Origin: Liquidambar formosana
Taxonomy: Eukaryota > Streptophyta > Magnoliopsida > Saxifragales > Altingiaceae
Reading direction: 5' to 3'
NCBI GenBank assembly: GCA_039720395.1
Contig: CM077832.1
Location: forward strand, 27,143,763 to 27,207,762
DNA length: 64,000 bases
A program made the position numbers and the translations under genes. Positions 1 to 11,424 of the stretch are shown here, in pieces; the first letter of the stretch is position 1, and each line of letters starts with the position of its first letter. Below the pieces are notes generated by a model. That model had not been told where the DNA came from. It ran no database searches and saw only the letters and a program-made list of their open reading frames with translations.

Positions 1-81
1 TCAAGACAAAGCAAGTTCAAAACCATCAAATGGAAGAAGCAAAGACATGATATGGAAAGCAAAAGAGTTACAGCAACTCAC

Positions 82-3000
82 CAGCCAGTGGCGCAACATG
101 TCGCCTCCGAAAGACACGCCACCAATGGTAGGAATGGTTGACATGATGAAACCAATGGACTAGGTAGCAAACCAGGCATAGTAACCATCGCCAGCCTCGC
201 CAAGATGTTGAGCCGCGTCCTCAATCACCCCAAGGAAGGTGTCGATGTTAGGATTATGCCCTAGAGCCAATCATAGAGATGATTGTTTAGGGATTAGGAA
301 CAATCATTTGATTTCATTTGTGTATGTCACATTTATTATTGATTTAATAAAAGGGCTTATTCTATTATGTTTATATGCATCATTTATATTTACATAATAT
401 GTCCATAGAATTAGAGTTGAGAATATGGAATTACAAAGAGTTGTAATTCTGAGACTGTAGATATATCTCTGTACTAAACTCTTAAAGCATTCCTAGTTGA
501 AGATTCACTATGATGGACAATAATGAACCATAGGACTAGCACTTGTCAGGTTGACTCTATAGGAGGATAGCTAGTCTCAAGCTATTTGTGTGGAGACACT
601 ACAACCAACAAGTGGGTGCCTATTACGAGAATAGGTACACTGAATGTGACCAAAGATATGAGATAAACTGAATGGAGTTTTATCCTGCCTGTCAATCAGT
701 TTCTCATTGTTATAGTGGTACAAGTAATCCTTAGACCTGAGACACCATAGTTGTCTTATGCATGTAGCTTTAGAAGTTTGATAACACTAAGTGCAAATCC
801 TATTCAGGGGTTTGCAAAGGTGTTCATTGGCCCTATTGCTATGTGTATGAAGGCATGCGAGTGATCAACAAGGGATCCATCACTCTCAAGAAAAAGAAAG
901 AGAATGTCTCATACAGCATTCATAATATAACTCATTAAATCCATGGCCATGGTAGGATGAATATGAAAAGAGTTTCATGAGTTCATCAATGAGTTAATAT
1001 CTATGAATGAGTATAAAGTAATTGAACTAGTGACTTGACAGACTTCCATGTCCTATTAGTTCAATTGGAGACATTGTGTTGAAGGAAGGATGCAATTGTA
1101 ACCTATAAACTATAACAGAAGGGTTCTTTGTAAATGACTATTCACCTCATTAAGGACCACACCATGAGCCATATGCTAGGTGTTACTCATGGTTAGTAGA
1201 AGCCCTAATTGATATAAGTGAGTTATAATCAATTAGGGAATTGGAAGGAGTTCCAATTAGACCCTAAATGGAAAGAGTTCCATTGTGCACACCTCATGCT
1301 ATTCCTACTACTTAATGATGTGAACCCAATGGGTCACACACTGATCATGCAAGATGAGCTTTTAAGTCTATGAGAGAAAGGGTATGAGTGCATAAAGAAT
1401 AGTTCTTTGAGGCCATGTTTGTATTTGATATAAACAATAGGGGTTATTGTGCAATTTAGGGAAATTGCATAAAACCCTAAAAGGGTTTCCCCCCTAAGGC
1501 CGGCCCCTTTAGTGTGGACTATTTAAGTCACACTATGATGTGTGACATCATCACTTTTAGAAGACACCAAGGGCTGGCCAGAATTTCCAGCCTACCTCTC
1601 TCTCTCTCCTCTCTTCTCCTACTCTAGCAACAACATGGGAAAGAAGGAAAGGACTTAAAGCTCTAGCTAGGTGTGGATACTGTTGGAGGCAGCACACTTG
1701 GGCTGCTCATTCACCGCTGTTCGGAATCAAAGCTTGCAGCAAAAAGGAGAAGACAAAAATTCTGTAAGTGTTCTAACCCTCTTTGTAGTTAGGGTTCGAT
1801 TTTGTGTTATGCATAGTTAGATTCATGGGATTGGGAATCGTAGGAAAAAATTTTTATATTCCGCACTTCAATTTTTCCCTCTTGTTCGATTCCCAACAGT
1901 CGAGACTCCCGAATTGTACCTTGGGAGGCAACAGCGGGATCTGGATCTCCCCAGTAAACTGACGGTGGGCCCACTCACCCATGTACATCTCCCAAGAATC
2001 CTAACCCCGGAGGGAGATACGATGCGACGACTGACCCCTCGCATCCACTACCTCGTCACGCTCAAAGTGCTCGCTGCCAAGATAGGGCTGGAAAGTGGTC
2101 TGAGAAACAAAAACAGAGAAGTTAACAACTAATGGCAAGGCATACAGTTCCACTATCTCATAAATCAACAAAGATAACTCACTGAGTCAATCGTAACGCA
2201 CTCGAGCTGCAAGCGGGCCGTCAAGAAATCAGTGAAGGCCACCTGGATGTCCTGGGCGTTAGGATCCCACCGCTACCCACAGAGGAAGGCGTCAGCGATA
2301 GCCGTCAAAGGACGGAAGGGAGGAATATGCTCAAAAGCCCACATCTATAACAAAAATAGAACGTGCATCAGAACCACTGAGGAAACAAGAAATAAACACA
2401 AGCATGAACAGAACTGAAAGGGAAATAGCTTCAAATGAACATAAAAGCACCTGAAGAAATGGGTAAAAACCTAAGAACGAGCCAACTGCACCTGTGGACT
2501 TCTTCCACATACCTTCCAAGAAGGCAGCGAAAGTGGCAGATCCCCAATCATAAGTCCCCAGCCTCTCTCGGTGCTCAGTCAGCATCGCGAAGTCATAGGC
2601 AATGGTGGACATGCTGTCAGGAAAGAAGCAGCTGGCGATGAAATAGACAAACAAGCAACAAAACATAAGCTCGTTCCGGTCATCTAAATCTGTAGCAAAG
2701 TCCTCGCACTCGTCTCCGCCAGTCCATAGATCACTCAGCCTGATACGGGACTTCAAAGTACCCGTGGGATCGATCTCCAACAACCGAGCCACCTCCACCA
2801 ACTTCACCTTCTGCCTCGGAAGGGGGGCCCCACCAAATGGAATCCTAGTGATCATCGTCCAGTCCAGTAGGGTAGGTGTTAGCTCAAACTGAGGCAAATG
2901 GAGAGAGTTGGTGTCAGGAAACCACCTCTCACCCAAAGCTTCAATAAATGAACGCCTCACTCTAAAGGCATCCATAGTCATGAAGGCTCCAAAGCCCGCC

Positions 3001-3659
3001 TCCGCCATCCAGCCTCGCAAGGTCGGGTTGGCCTTCTTCGCCAACAAGATCACCGTGTGCCAAGCACCCCTGAAGGTGAGGTTCCGCCCAATCGGACTCT
3101 ATTAAGATTAAAGAGAAAACAAAAAAAGAAACTTGTCAAAACACTTAAAAAGAAATAAACAGCAAGAATGAATGGAAGAAAAGAAAACGGAAAAGCAAAC
3201 GAAGTCACTCATTGTCCCAATGCGAGCATACATTGAGGGATGGTCTGAAAAACCCCTCAGCAGCTCGGTATCAGCTACCTAAGCTCTCTCCTCAGTAGTG
3301 GGCTCCTTATGAGCAGCTCTAACAGCAATAGTAGGCAACCGTCGCCTATGGCGCCTACCCCTGGGCGCATCCTGGCCCTCCATGATCCCAGCTAGGTCTT
3401 TCTCATCAATGTCCATCTCAGCAGCCTCTGTCTGGGGCACAGCGCCCTTAGCCTCAACCTCAGGCTCTCCACCTTGAGCCTTTGCCTCTGCACAGGCCGT
3501 CGCTGCAGCCTCGTCAATCATTATCCCACTCCCCCATCATCGATTACTCCGGTCGGGAGCCTCAGCTGCAACACCCTTGCCATTCTCTGCACTAGAAGGG
3601 CGGTGTCGGGGTGGACGACGTCCAGGATCGTCTCCACCAGTTCCTCTAATAGAAGCCAT
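82..3659 (-). pseudogene. Decayed plant mobile domain (PMD) gene, antisense in element B
   Basis: A multi-exon PMD (aminotransferase-like, transposase-derived) gene reads leftward from ATG 3659-3657. Exons I can place are about 3659-3210, 3098-2451, 2344-2183 and 2099-82; the last is split by a solo LTR. The exon 2 product shows the usual PMD block order: KKANPTLRGWMAEAGFGAF, then a TPTLLDWTMITRIPFGG segment, then a GTYDWGSATFAAFLEGMW segment. Exons 2 to 4 join in phase 0 with GT-AG borders. In-frame stops lie at 3537-3539, 3279-3281, 2273-2275, 2001-2003 and 160-162. The exon 1 donor seems to read ATGAGT where GTGAGT is expected. It points opposite to element B, as the PMD gene of element A does to A, so I infer it is an element-borne antisense gene. 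A captured or host PMD gene remains possible. It may continue beyond position 1. Confidence 0.72.
246..1898 (+). mobile_element. Solo LTR, Copia-like family, TSD GTCGA
   Basis: The 1653-bp sequence begins TGTTAGGATTATGCCC and ends GATTCCCAACA. It is flanked by GTCGA at 241-245 and 1899-1903. There is no adjacent primer site, polypurine tract or internal sequence, so it is a solo LTR left by LTR-LTR recombination. It splits the last visible exon of the PMD pseudogene. Its closest relatives in the window are the LTRs of the element at 13620-23311. Confidence 0.95.
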
Positions 3660-3916
3660 GTATCTGCAAAAGCAAAACCATAGAACTCAAAGCATTAGAT
3701 CATAAGCAATAACAAAGTAGAGCAAAGCTGAGGAAAGAACTAAAGCTACAAAGCAGGTAAGTATATGCATAGACATATCATAAAGCATGTTAGAGCATGT
3801 AATAGATAGATGAGTGAAAGAAAGAATAAAGGAAGGACAGAAAAGAAAGAGGAACCATAAATAAACATGTCATAAGACTTTAAATCATGATTACAAGAAG
3901 GTGTTGATATGTTTTT
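3660..3916. other. A-rich spacer upstream of the antisense PMD gene
   Basis: This A-rich spacer lies just upstream of the PMD start codon on the minus strand. I see no ORF or clear TATA box in it. By position it should hold the promoter or 5' leader of that gene. Confidence 0.4.
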
Positions 3917-4177
3917 GTGTGTTTTCATTACGAGATCTATCTCCGCTTTCTATCTCGACTCAGAAGAGTCGTTTCAAGCTTACATAGCTTGATCACACCC
4001 TCATTTGGTTCACGCGAACCATCCGCTTTCTATCTCGACTCACGAGAGTCATTCCAAGCTTACATAGCTTGTTCACACCTACCGTTTGGTTCCCGCGAAC
4101 CATTTGCTTCCTATCTTGACTCACGAAAGTCATTCCAAGTGTACATAGCTTGTTCACACCTCTCGTTTGGTTCACGC
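3917..4177. repeat. 80-bp hairpin satellite of element B, left part
   Basis: About three units repeat with an 80-81 bp period (TTTGGTTC at about 4005, 4085 and 4166). Each unit holds three small inverted repeats: GGTTC/GAACC around ACGC, GACTC/GAGTC around ACGA, and AAGCT/AGCTT around TACAT. The array resumes at 38059 on the far side of element A, so A was inserted inside it. Confidence 0.9.
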
Positions 4178-5897
4178 TGTGAACCCCGGAAATTGGGCCC
4201 ACGAGGGATTGAGAAGAGAGAATGTGGGTTTTGAAAACAAAAAAGGAGTCGCCACCTTATTTTTTAAAGGAAACAAGGAAAACCCTAAAAGTAGTTTATT
4301 TTAGGAAAACAATTTGAATGACTCCATAAAAAAGGAAAAGCAAAAACCAATCTTTTGGAAACCAAAGAAATCGGGGATTCGGAGGCTAAGTTATGACATG
4401 GGAAGGTTCTAGGCAAAGCCTATAGGCACCCATGTCACCCTTTCGGTCTCTCAGTTCATTTGGGCTAAATCAAGATCTTTTCCATACAAAAATCAGCAAG
4501 TATATCATCACAAGGATTGCATGCATATCATATATTTCATTCATCCATCCATGCATAACAAACAAATAAAACAGAAAATAAAAAAAATAAAAAAAAGAAA
4601 ACAAAAAGAAGCCTAGGATGCTTGGATCCTAGAATGGACTTGAGCCTCACAAAGAGCGCCTACGTACCATGCAGCGAAATACATGGATCAAAGTCCACGT
4701 AGTTCGATTAGAACTAGGGTTAAGTCCTAATATAAACCTATGGTAAAAACCCTAGGTTTCCTTATTTGATCAAAAGAATTGAATTTGATAGAAAGTTTGA
4801 TTTTAGAAAGAACTCCACAAAATGGAAACTTTAATAAAAACCAGAATTTTATTTGTGAAGGAAACCTCTAATTAAACCATAGGATCATATTAAAAATTAA
4901 CCCTAGATAGGGAGAAGAGAAAGGATAAGGAAGAGAGGTGAATTAGGGCACCTTCACACCCGCTTACCTGAGCGCAATTACTCCAAGCATTAGCCATTTC
5001 AGACATTGGCAGCCCTATTTGCCATAGGACAATTACCACACCTATTTGCACCCTTACAAGTGCTCAAAACCATGCAAATACAATGATATGCAAATCTGGA
5101 CAGAATAGTATTATGGCCTAAAATCATCTACTAAGCATGCTAATAGTAAAAACAGCAAACTTTCATAAGCCCTAACACAATCCTAGAACCATACCATGCA
5201 TAAAAACCCTAAAACATACTAACATGCATGCAAAAATATCATATTTACTCCATATGAAAAACATATACAGCAAACAGGAAGAAAAACCAATAAAAAGACC
5301 TACTTTATCATGTTGTATGAAAACTAACATAAAACAAGGACTCTAACACCCTAAACTCACAAATATGCTTAAAAACATACAAAACAAACTTCACACATAC
5401 TAAAATAAACCTAAACAGAACCTAAACCATGCATATTAATTAACTAAAGCAATAAAACATGACAATAATCCTAAGACTAACATGCAATAACACTAATCCT
5501 AGCATAAGGACAACAGGAGCACAAGAATCACACCTATGCTTAAAAACCTAAAGGACAGCCCTAAAGCATGCTAAAATTATGATAAACAGTAGATATTCCA
5601 TGTATATTAACTAGCTAGAGTGTTAATACATGATAAAAAAGCTACCTTTAACATGCAATAGGCCTATCCTATATGAAAACCCATATTCAGCATAAGAAGG
5701 AGTAAGGCATACCTTAGGAAGAGCCTTCCTTGCTGCTGTAGAGACTCTCTCTTCCTCTTATGGATGACTTGAACCAATGTTCTCCAAGGCTACAGCAAGA
5801 ACTCCAGCTCTCCTTCAAGTCCCTCTCCCTTATTCTCTCTCTAACACTTAGGTTTTTAGGCATAAAGTGGCTCCCCTTGTGCTGAAGCATAGGGGGG

Positions 5898-5905
5898 TAT
5901 TTATA
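5898..5905 (-). promoter_or_regulatory. TATA box in the 3' LTR of element A
   Basis: TATAAATA on the minus strand is followed by a C-rich stretch. The same box is present in the other LTR at 37061-37068. In this copy it would direct transcription outward to the left. Confidence 0.6.
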
Positions 5906-6103
5906 GAGTTTCATTAGGATTAACCAATGGCTAGGATTAAAACCCTAAAAATTAATCCAGGGGCTATTAGAGACCCCCTTGGGGCTTAAGTAACTCAGAA
6001 GTTACCAAAAATTAGAAGGAAACTCGTCCAAAAGAGCCCTGGTACGTCAAAATAGGCAAGAATCCGCTTCAGCAAGGAATCATAGTGAAAATAGGAAAGT
6101 GGT

Positions 6104-6183
6104 CTCGGGTGACCACCCAAGGCTGGGCGGCTAGCCACCTGGGCCCAGGCGGCTAGCCGCCCAAGCTTGGGTGGTCACCCGAG
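6104..6183. promoter_or_regulatory. 80-bp near-perfect palindrome, copy 1 (3' LTR of A)
   Basis: The arms begin CTCGGGTGACCACCC and end GGGTGGTCACCCGAG, with centre GGGCCC. Inner arms carry GGCGGCTAGCC repeats. It lies about 200 bp upstream of the LTR TATA box on the minus strand. Further copies are at 11058, 24080 and 37267. Confidence 0.9.
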
Positions 6184-6275
6184 CCCACTTCTGATTTTTC
6201 TCCTATTTGGCCCAGGTGGCTAGCCGCCCAGCCTTGGGTGGTCACCCGAGCCCACTTCTGATTTTTCTCCTATTT
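6142..6275. repeat. 67-bp tandem duplication private to the 3' LTR
   Basis: Segment 6142-6208 is repeated at 6209-6275 with a few mismatches. It covers the right arm of the palindrome and the following CCCACTTCTGATTTTTCTCC. The 5' LTR has one copy, so the duplication arose after insertion or was not copied into both LTRs. Confidence 0.85.
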
Positions 6276-6962
6276 TGCCTCCTTTCCCTTCTAGAAGTGT
6301 TTCAGGGGGCAAATTAACTCCGATTTTGATGAAACAAAAGCCAAAACGACCGTGTTTCGATGAAGAATATGTTTTTGAACATTTTAGGGTGAAAAGCACT
6401 AACCATGGGGGCATGGTTAGGTTTGAACAAGGCGGTTAACCACTATGCTCTACCTTTGCTAAGCATAGGCATGCACATAGGGTCAAACCAAACACTTTCC
6501 ATATCAAAATTGAACTTCATAAAACACTTTTGGGGGTAAAATGATGACTAATGAAAGTCAATTTGAAAAGATTTGGTTGGTAATTGTGAGTCAATTAGAG
6601 CTAACCCAAAGAAGGGTCAATTAACCAATCTTGAACTACATCGAACCATTTTAATCCCAAGCCATTGATTTATCAAATTGAACCTAGAAATACCTCCTAT
6701 GCATCCATATGAACTCCAATTGACAATTTGGAGATCATTCCAAGGTCAAATGAAAAGTTTAGGACTTAAAAGACGATTATGCCCCTCAAGTCACAAAAGC
6801 TCTTATTATCCCTCAAGATCAACTCCGGTTTGAACCAAAATTCATATCCATTGTCCTTGTGACTTTAGAAACCTAATGCAAGTGACTAGACTCAAAAACA
6901 AAACAAAAAACATGCATGAAATGATGAGCCCTAGTAAGGTGATGCAAAAATGGGGTGTGACA

Positions 6963-6975
6963 GAAGCCCCTCATT
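6963..6975 (-). other. Candidate polypurine tract of element A
   Basis: The minus strand reads ATGAGGGGCTTC directly before the LTR start TGTCACACC. Its AGGGGC core is shared with the tract of element B (AGAGGGGCAAT). It is shorter in purines than usual. Confidence 0.6.
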
Positions 6976-7085
6976 GGCGAACAAGTTACATTTGTGAACC
7001 AATGATAAAGAACAACCCATTTTTGACAAAAAGCCTAGAGAAATCACACACTGTAACCAAACAATGATGGGAGGTTAAAAACCTG

Positions 7086-10000
7086 AGACTGAAATAAGGA
7101 AGTGTACTCAAGTCATGAGTATACTTAAACCACTGGGGTTTGATGATTAACAAGAAAAGCATATTCAAACCACCACGAATGAACATATTTTTGAAATGGA
7201 GAAATATATTCTAGTCATGAATATATTTAACCAAGTGATTGAGAATGAAATCTGAGAAGTATACTCAAGTGATGAGTGTACTTTTGAAATGGAGAAATAT
7301 ATTCAGGTCACGAATATATTTAACCAAGTAGTGAAAAGAGACTGAGAAGTATACTCAAGTGATGAGTACACTTTTGAAATGGAGAAATATATTCAGGTCA
7401 CGAATATATTTAACCAAGTGATTGAAATAAACTGAGAAGTATACTAAAGTGATGAGTACATTTTTGAAATGGAGAAATATATTCAGTTCACGAATATATT
7501 TAACCAAGTAGATGACAAGTATGCTCAAGTGATGAACACACCATTGAAATGGGGAAATATATCCGAGTGATGGATATATTTAACCAAGTAATTGACAAAT
7601 GATCTGAGAAGTGTACTCAAGTGATGAGTACACCATTGAAATGGAGAAATATATTCAAGTGATGAATATATTTAACCAAGTAAGTGACAAGTATGTTCAA
7701 GTGATGAACATACCATTGAAATGGAGAAATATATCCAAGCGATGGATATATTTAACCAAGTGATTGACAAATGATCTGAGAGGTATACTCAAGTGATGAG
7801 CATACCTTTGAAATGGAGAAATATATTCTAGTCACGAATATATTTAACCAAGTGAGTGACAAGTATGTTCAAGTGATGAACATACCATTGAAATGGAGAA
7901 ATATATTCAAGCGATGGATATATTTAACCAAGTAAGTGACAAGTATGTTCAAGTGATGAACACACCATTGAAATGGAGAAATATATCCAAGCGATGGATA
8001 TATTTAACCAAGTAATTGACAAATGATCTGAGAGGTATACTCAAGTGATGAGCATACCTTTGAAATGGAGAAATATATTCTAGTCACGAATATATTTAAC
8101 CAAGTAAGTGACAAGTATGTTCAGGTGATGAACATACCATTGAAATGGAGAAATATATTCAAGCGATGGATATATTTAACCAAGTAAGTGAAGTGTATGT
8201 TCAAGTGATGAACACACCATTGAAATGGAGAAATATATCCAAGCGATGGATATATTTAACCAAGTAATTGACAAATGATCTGAGAGGTATACTCAAGTGA
8301 TGAGCATACCTTTGAAATGGAGAAATATATTCTAGTCACGAATATATTTAACCAAGTAAGTGACAAGTATGTTCAGGTGATGAACAAACCATTGAAATGG
8401 AGAAATATATCCAAGCGATGGATATATTTAACCAAGTAAGTGACAAGTATGTTCAAGTGATGAACACACCATTGAAATGGAGAAATATATCCAAGCGATG
8501 GATATATTTAACCAAGTGATTGACAAAGACTGAGAAGTATACTCAAGTGATGAGTATACCATTGAAATGGAGAAATATATCCAAGCGATGAATATACTTA
8601 ACCAAGTGATTGACAAAGACTGAGAAGTATACTCAAGTGATGAGTATACCATTGAAATGGAGAAATATATCCAAGCGATGGATATATTTAACCAAGTAAG
8701 TGACAAGTATGTTCAAGTGATGAACATACCATTGAAATGGAGAAATATATTCAAGTGATGAATATACTTAACCAAGTGATTGACAAGTATGTTCAAGTGA
8801 TGAACATACCATTGAAATGGAGAAATATATTCAAGCGATGGATATATTTAACCAAGTAAGTGACAAGTATGTTCAAGTGATGAACACACCATTGAAATGG
8901 AGAAATATATCCAAGCGATGGATATATTTAACCAAGTGATTGACAAAGACTGAGAAGTATACTCAAGTGATGAGTATACCATTGAAATGGAGAAATATAT
9001 CCAAGCGATGGATATATTTAACCAAGTAAGTGACAAGTATGTTCAAGTGATGAACATACCATTGAAATGGAGAAATATATTCAAGTGATGAATATACTTA
9101 ACCAAGTGATTGACAAGTATGTTCAAGTGATGAACATACCATTGAAATGGAGAAATATATTCAAGCGATGGATATATTTAACCAAGTAAGTGACAAGTAT
9201 GTTCAAGTGATGAACACACCATTGAAATGGAGAAATATATCCAAGCGATGGATATATTTAACCAAGTAATTGACAAATGATTTGAGAGGTATACTCAAGT
9301 GATGAGCATACCTTTGAAATGGAGAAATATATTCTAGTCACGAATATATTTAACCAAGTAAGTGACAAGTATGTTCAGGTGATGAACATACCATTGAAAT
9401 GGAGAAATATATTCAAGCGATGGATATATTTAACCAAGTAAGTGAAGTGTATGTTCAAGTGATGAACACACCATTGAAATGGAGAAATATATCCAAGCGA
9501 TGGATATATTTAACCAAGTAATTGACAAATGATCTGAGAGGTATACTCAAGTGATGAGCATACCTTTGAAATGGAGAAATATATTCTAGTCACGAATATA
9601 TTTAACCAAGTAAGTGACAAGTATGTTCAGGTGATGAACAAACCATTGAAATGGAGAAATATATCCAAGCGATGGATATATTTAACCAAGTAAGTGACAA
9701 GTATGTTCAAGTGATGAACACACCATTGAAATGGAGAAATATATCCAAGCGATGGATATATTTAACCAAGTGATTGACAAAGACTGAGAAGTATACTCAA
9801 GTGATGAGTATACCATTGAAATGGAGAAATATATCCAAGCGATGAATATACTTAACCAAGTGATTGACAAAGACTGAGAAGTATACTCAAGTGATGAGTA
9901 TACCATTGAAATGGAGAAATATATCCAAGCGATGGATATATTTAACCAAGTAAGTGACAAGTATGTTCAAGTGATGAACATACCATTGAAATGGAGAAAT

Positions 10001-10380
10001 ATATTCAAGTGATGAATATACTTAACCAAGTGATTGACAAGTATGTTCAAGTGATGAACATACCATTGAAATGGAGAAATATATCCAAGCGATGGATATA
10101 CTTATCCAAGTAAGTGACAAGTATGTTCAAGTGATGAACATACCATTGAAATGGAGAAATATATCCAAGCGATGGATATACTTAACCAAGTAAGATAGAG
10201 AGTAATCTGAGAAGTGTACTCAAGTGATGAGTACACCATTGAAATGGAGAAATATATCCAAGCGATGGATATACTTAACTAAGTGAGTGTCAAGTATGTT
10301 CAAGTGATGAACATACCATTGAAATGGAGAAATATATCCAAGCGATGGATATACTTAACCAAGTAAGATAGATAATGAGG
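7086..10380. repeat. 80-bp (and about 91-bp) hairpin satellite in the 3' region of element A
   Basis: About 40 units repeat with an 80-bp period; some carry an 11-12 bp extra segment. Each unit contains two inverted repeats with a 7-nt loop, mostly AAGTGAT or AAGCGAT. Stem variants include GTATGTTC/GAACATAC, GTATACTC/GAGTATAC, GTGTACTC/GAGTACAC, ATATATCC/GGATATAT and ATATATTC/GAATATAT. A block around 8016-8706 recurs about 1254 bp later (9270-9960), showing segmental amplification. Tandem repeats in the hypervariable 3' region of Tat and Ogre elements are known as a source of plant satellites. Short ORFs in this array are by-products of the repeat. Confidence 0.95.
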
Positions 10381-10800
10381 ATTTGGAACTAAGAAGCATA
10401 TTCAAAGGGTGAATACACTTTTGAAACGGAAGAATATATCCAAGTGATGAATATATTCAACCAAGTAGGATAAAGAATGAGGATTTGAAACTGAGAAGCA
10501 TATTCAAAGGGTGAATACGCTTTTTGAAATGGAAGAACATATTCAAGTGATGAATATATTCAACCAAGTAGGATAAAGAATGAGGATTTGAAACTGAGAA
10601 GCATATTCAAAGGGTGAATACACTTTTTGAAATGGAAGAACATATTCAAGTGATGAATATATTCAACCAAGTGGGATGGAAAATGAGGATTTGAAACTGA
10701 GAAACATATTCAAAGGGTGAATACACTTTTGAAATGGAAGAACATATTCAAGTGATGAATATATTCAACCAAGTGGGATGGAAAATCAAGATTTGAAATG
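10381..10800. repeat. 103-bp diverged sub-array of the element A satellite
   Basis: Four units of about 103 bp start GAGGATTTGAAACTGAG. They keep the stem-loop theme (CATATTC ... GAATATATT around AAGTGAT) but have a different second stem (ATTC/GAAT around AAAGGGT). They look like an older edge of the main array. Confidence 0.88.
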
Positions 10801-11424
10801 AGGATATATGATCAATTTATCAAGATAGGACAAGCATGGTGCAAGAGGAAAGTGACTTGGCACATTGTCACTTGAGTTGGCATGGCACAGGGGAAATGTA
10901 TTAAACCCTTTTGAACATAAAATCAATTCAAAGAATTGATTTCAAGGTGAAATTTGATTGATTTTAAGCTCAAAAAGTGTTGAATATCTCATTTGGAAGG
11001 AGGTTTGATCATGCGTTAAGGCGAGACAAAGCGAGAGAGAAAGCCAAAACAAGGTGGCTTGGGTGACCACCAAGCCTCAGGAGGCTAGCCGCCCAGGCCC
11101 TGGTGGCTAGCCGCCCAAGGCTTGGGTGGTCACCCGAGCCTATTGCTGAAAAATTATGGGTTTTTAAATACCCAAGTGCACTATTCATACCCCTTGTTCA
11201 AAGAACCCGAAAATTGGAGTTTCTCTCTCTAGAAAGCTTACCCCATTTTGCAAAATCACTCCAACACCCAAAGGCATTCAAATCCACACTTCAGGAGGGA
11301 TTCATACACATGAAATAGCATCATTAGCACCCAATTTCACATCAAAAACAAGAAATTTGCAGCACTTTGCAAATCAAAAACCCATTAAACCCATTTTTGC
11401 TCAAAACAAGCTAGTTCATCCACC
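10801..11424 (+). promoter_or_regulatory. Upstream region of the antisense PMD gene
   Basis: No ORF is supported here. The region holds the third palindrome copy (11058-11138) and a TATA-like TTTTTAAATACC near 11160. About 265 bp then lead to the first PMD ATG. Some sequence beside the palindrome resembles the LTR of element A. Confidence 0.5.
11058..11138. promoter_or_regulatory. 80-bp near-palindrome, copy upstream of the PMD gene
   Basis: The left arm starts CTTGGGTGACCACC and the right arm ends GGGTGGTCACCCGAG. Two GGCTAGCCGCCCA blocks lie inside. It is the most diverged of the four copies and sits 287 bp before the PMD start codon. Confidence 0.85.

Larger units (their letters stand above)
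4178..6962 (-). repeat. 3' LTR of element A
   Basis: This 2785-bp LTR starts TGTCACACCCC and ends GGGGTTCACA on the minus strand (TG...CA). It matches 35342-38058 throughout. It is about 68 bp longer because a segment beside the palindrome, 6142-6208, is duplicated at 6209-6275. Confidence 0.95.

Noticed and set aside
8428..8706. 92-codon minus-strand ORF with repeated SITWLNISIAWIYF peptide (also at 9682)
   Set aside because: It is the translation of the 80-bp satellite; no start context, and the same peptide appears wherever the repeat stays in frame.
7086..10380. CRISPR-like regular spacing
   Set aside because: There are no unique spacers; the whole unit is repeated, and the context is a plant retrotransposon 3' region.
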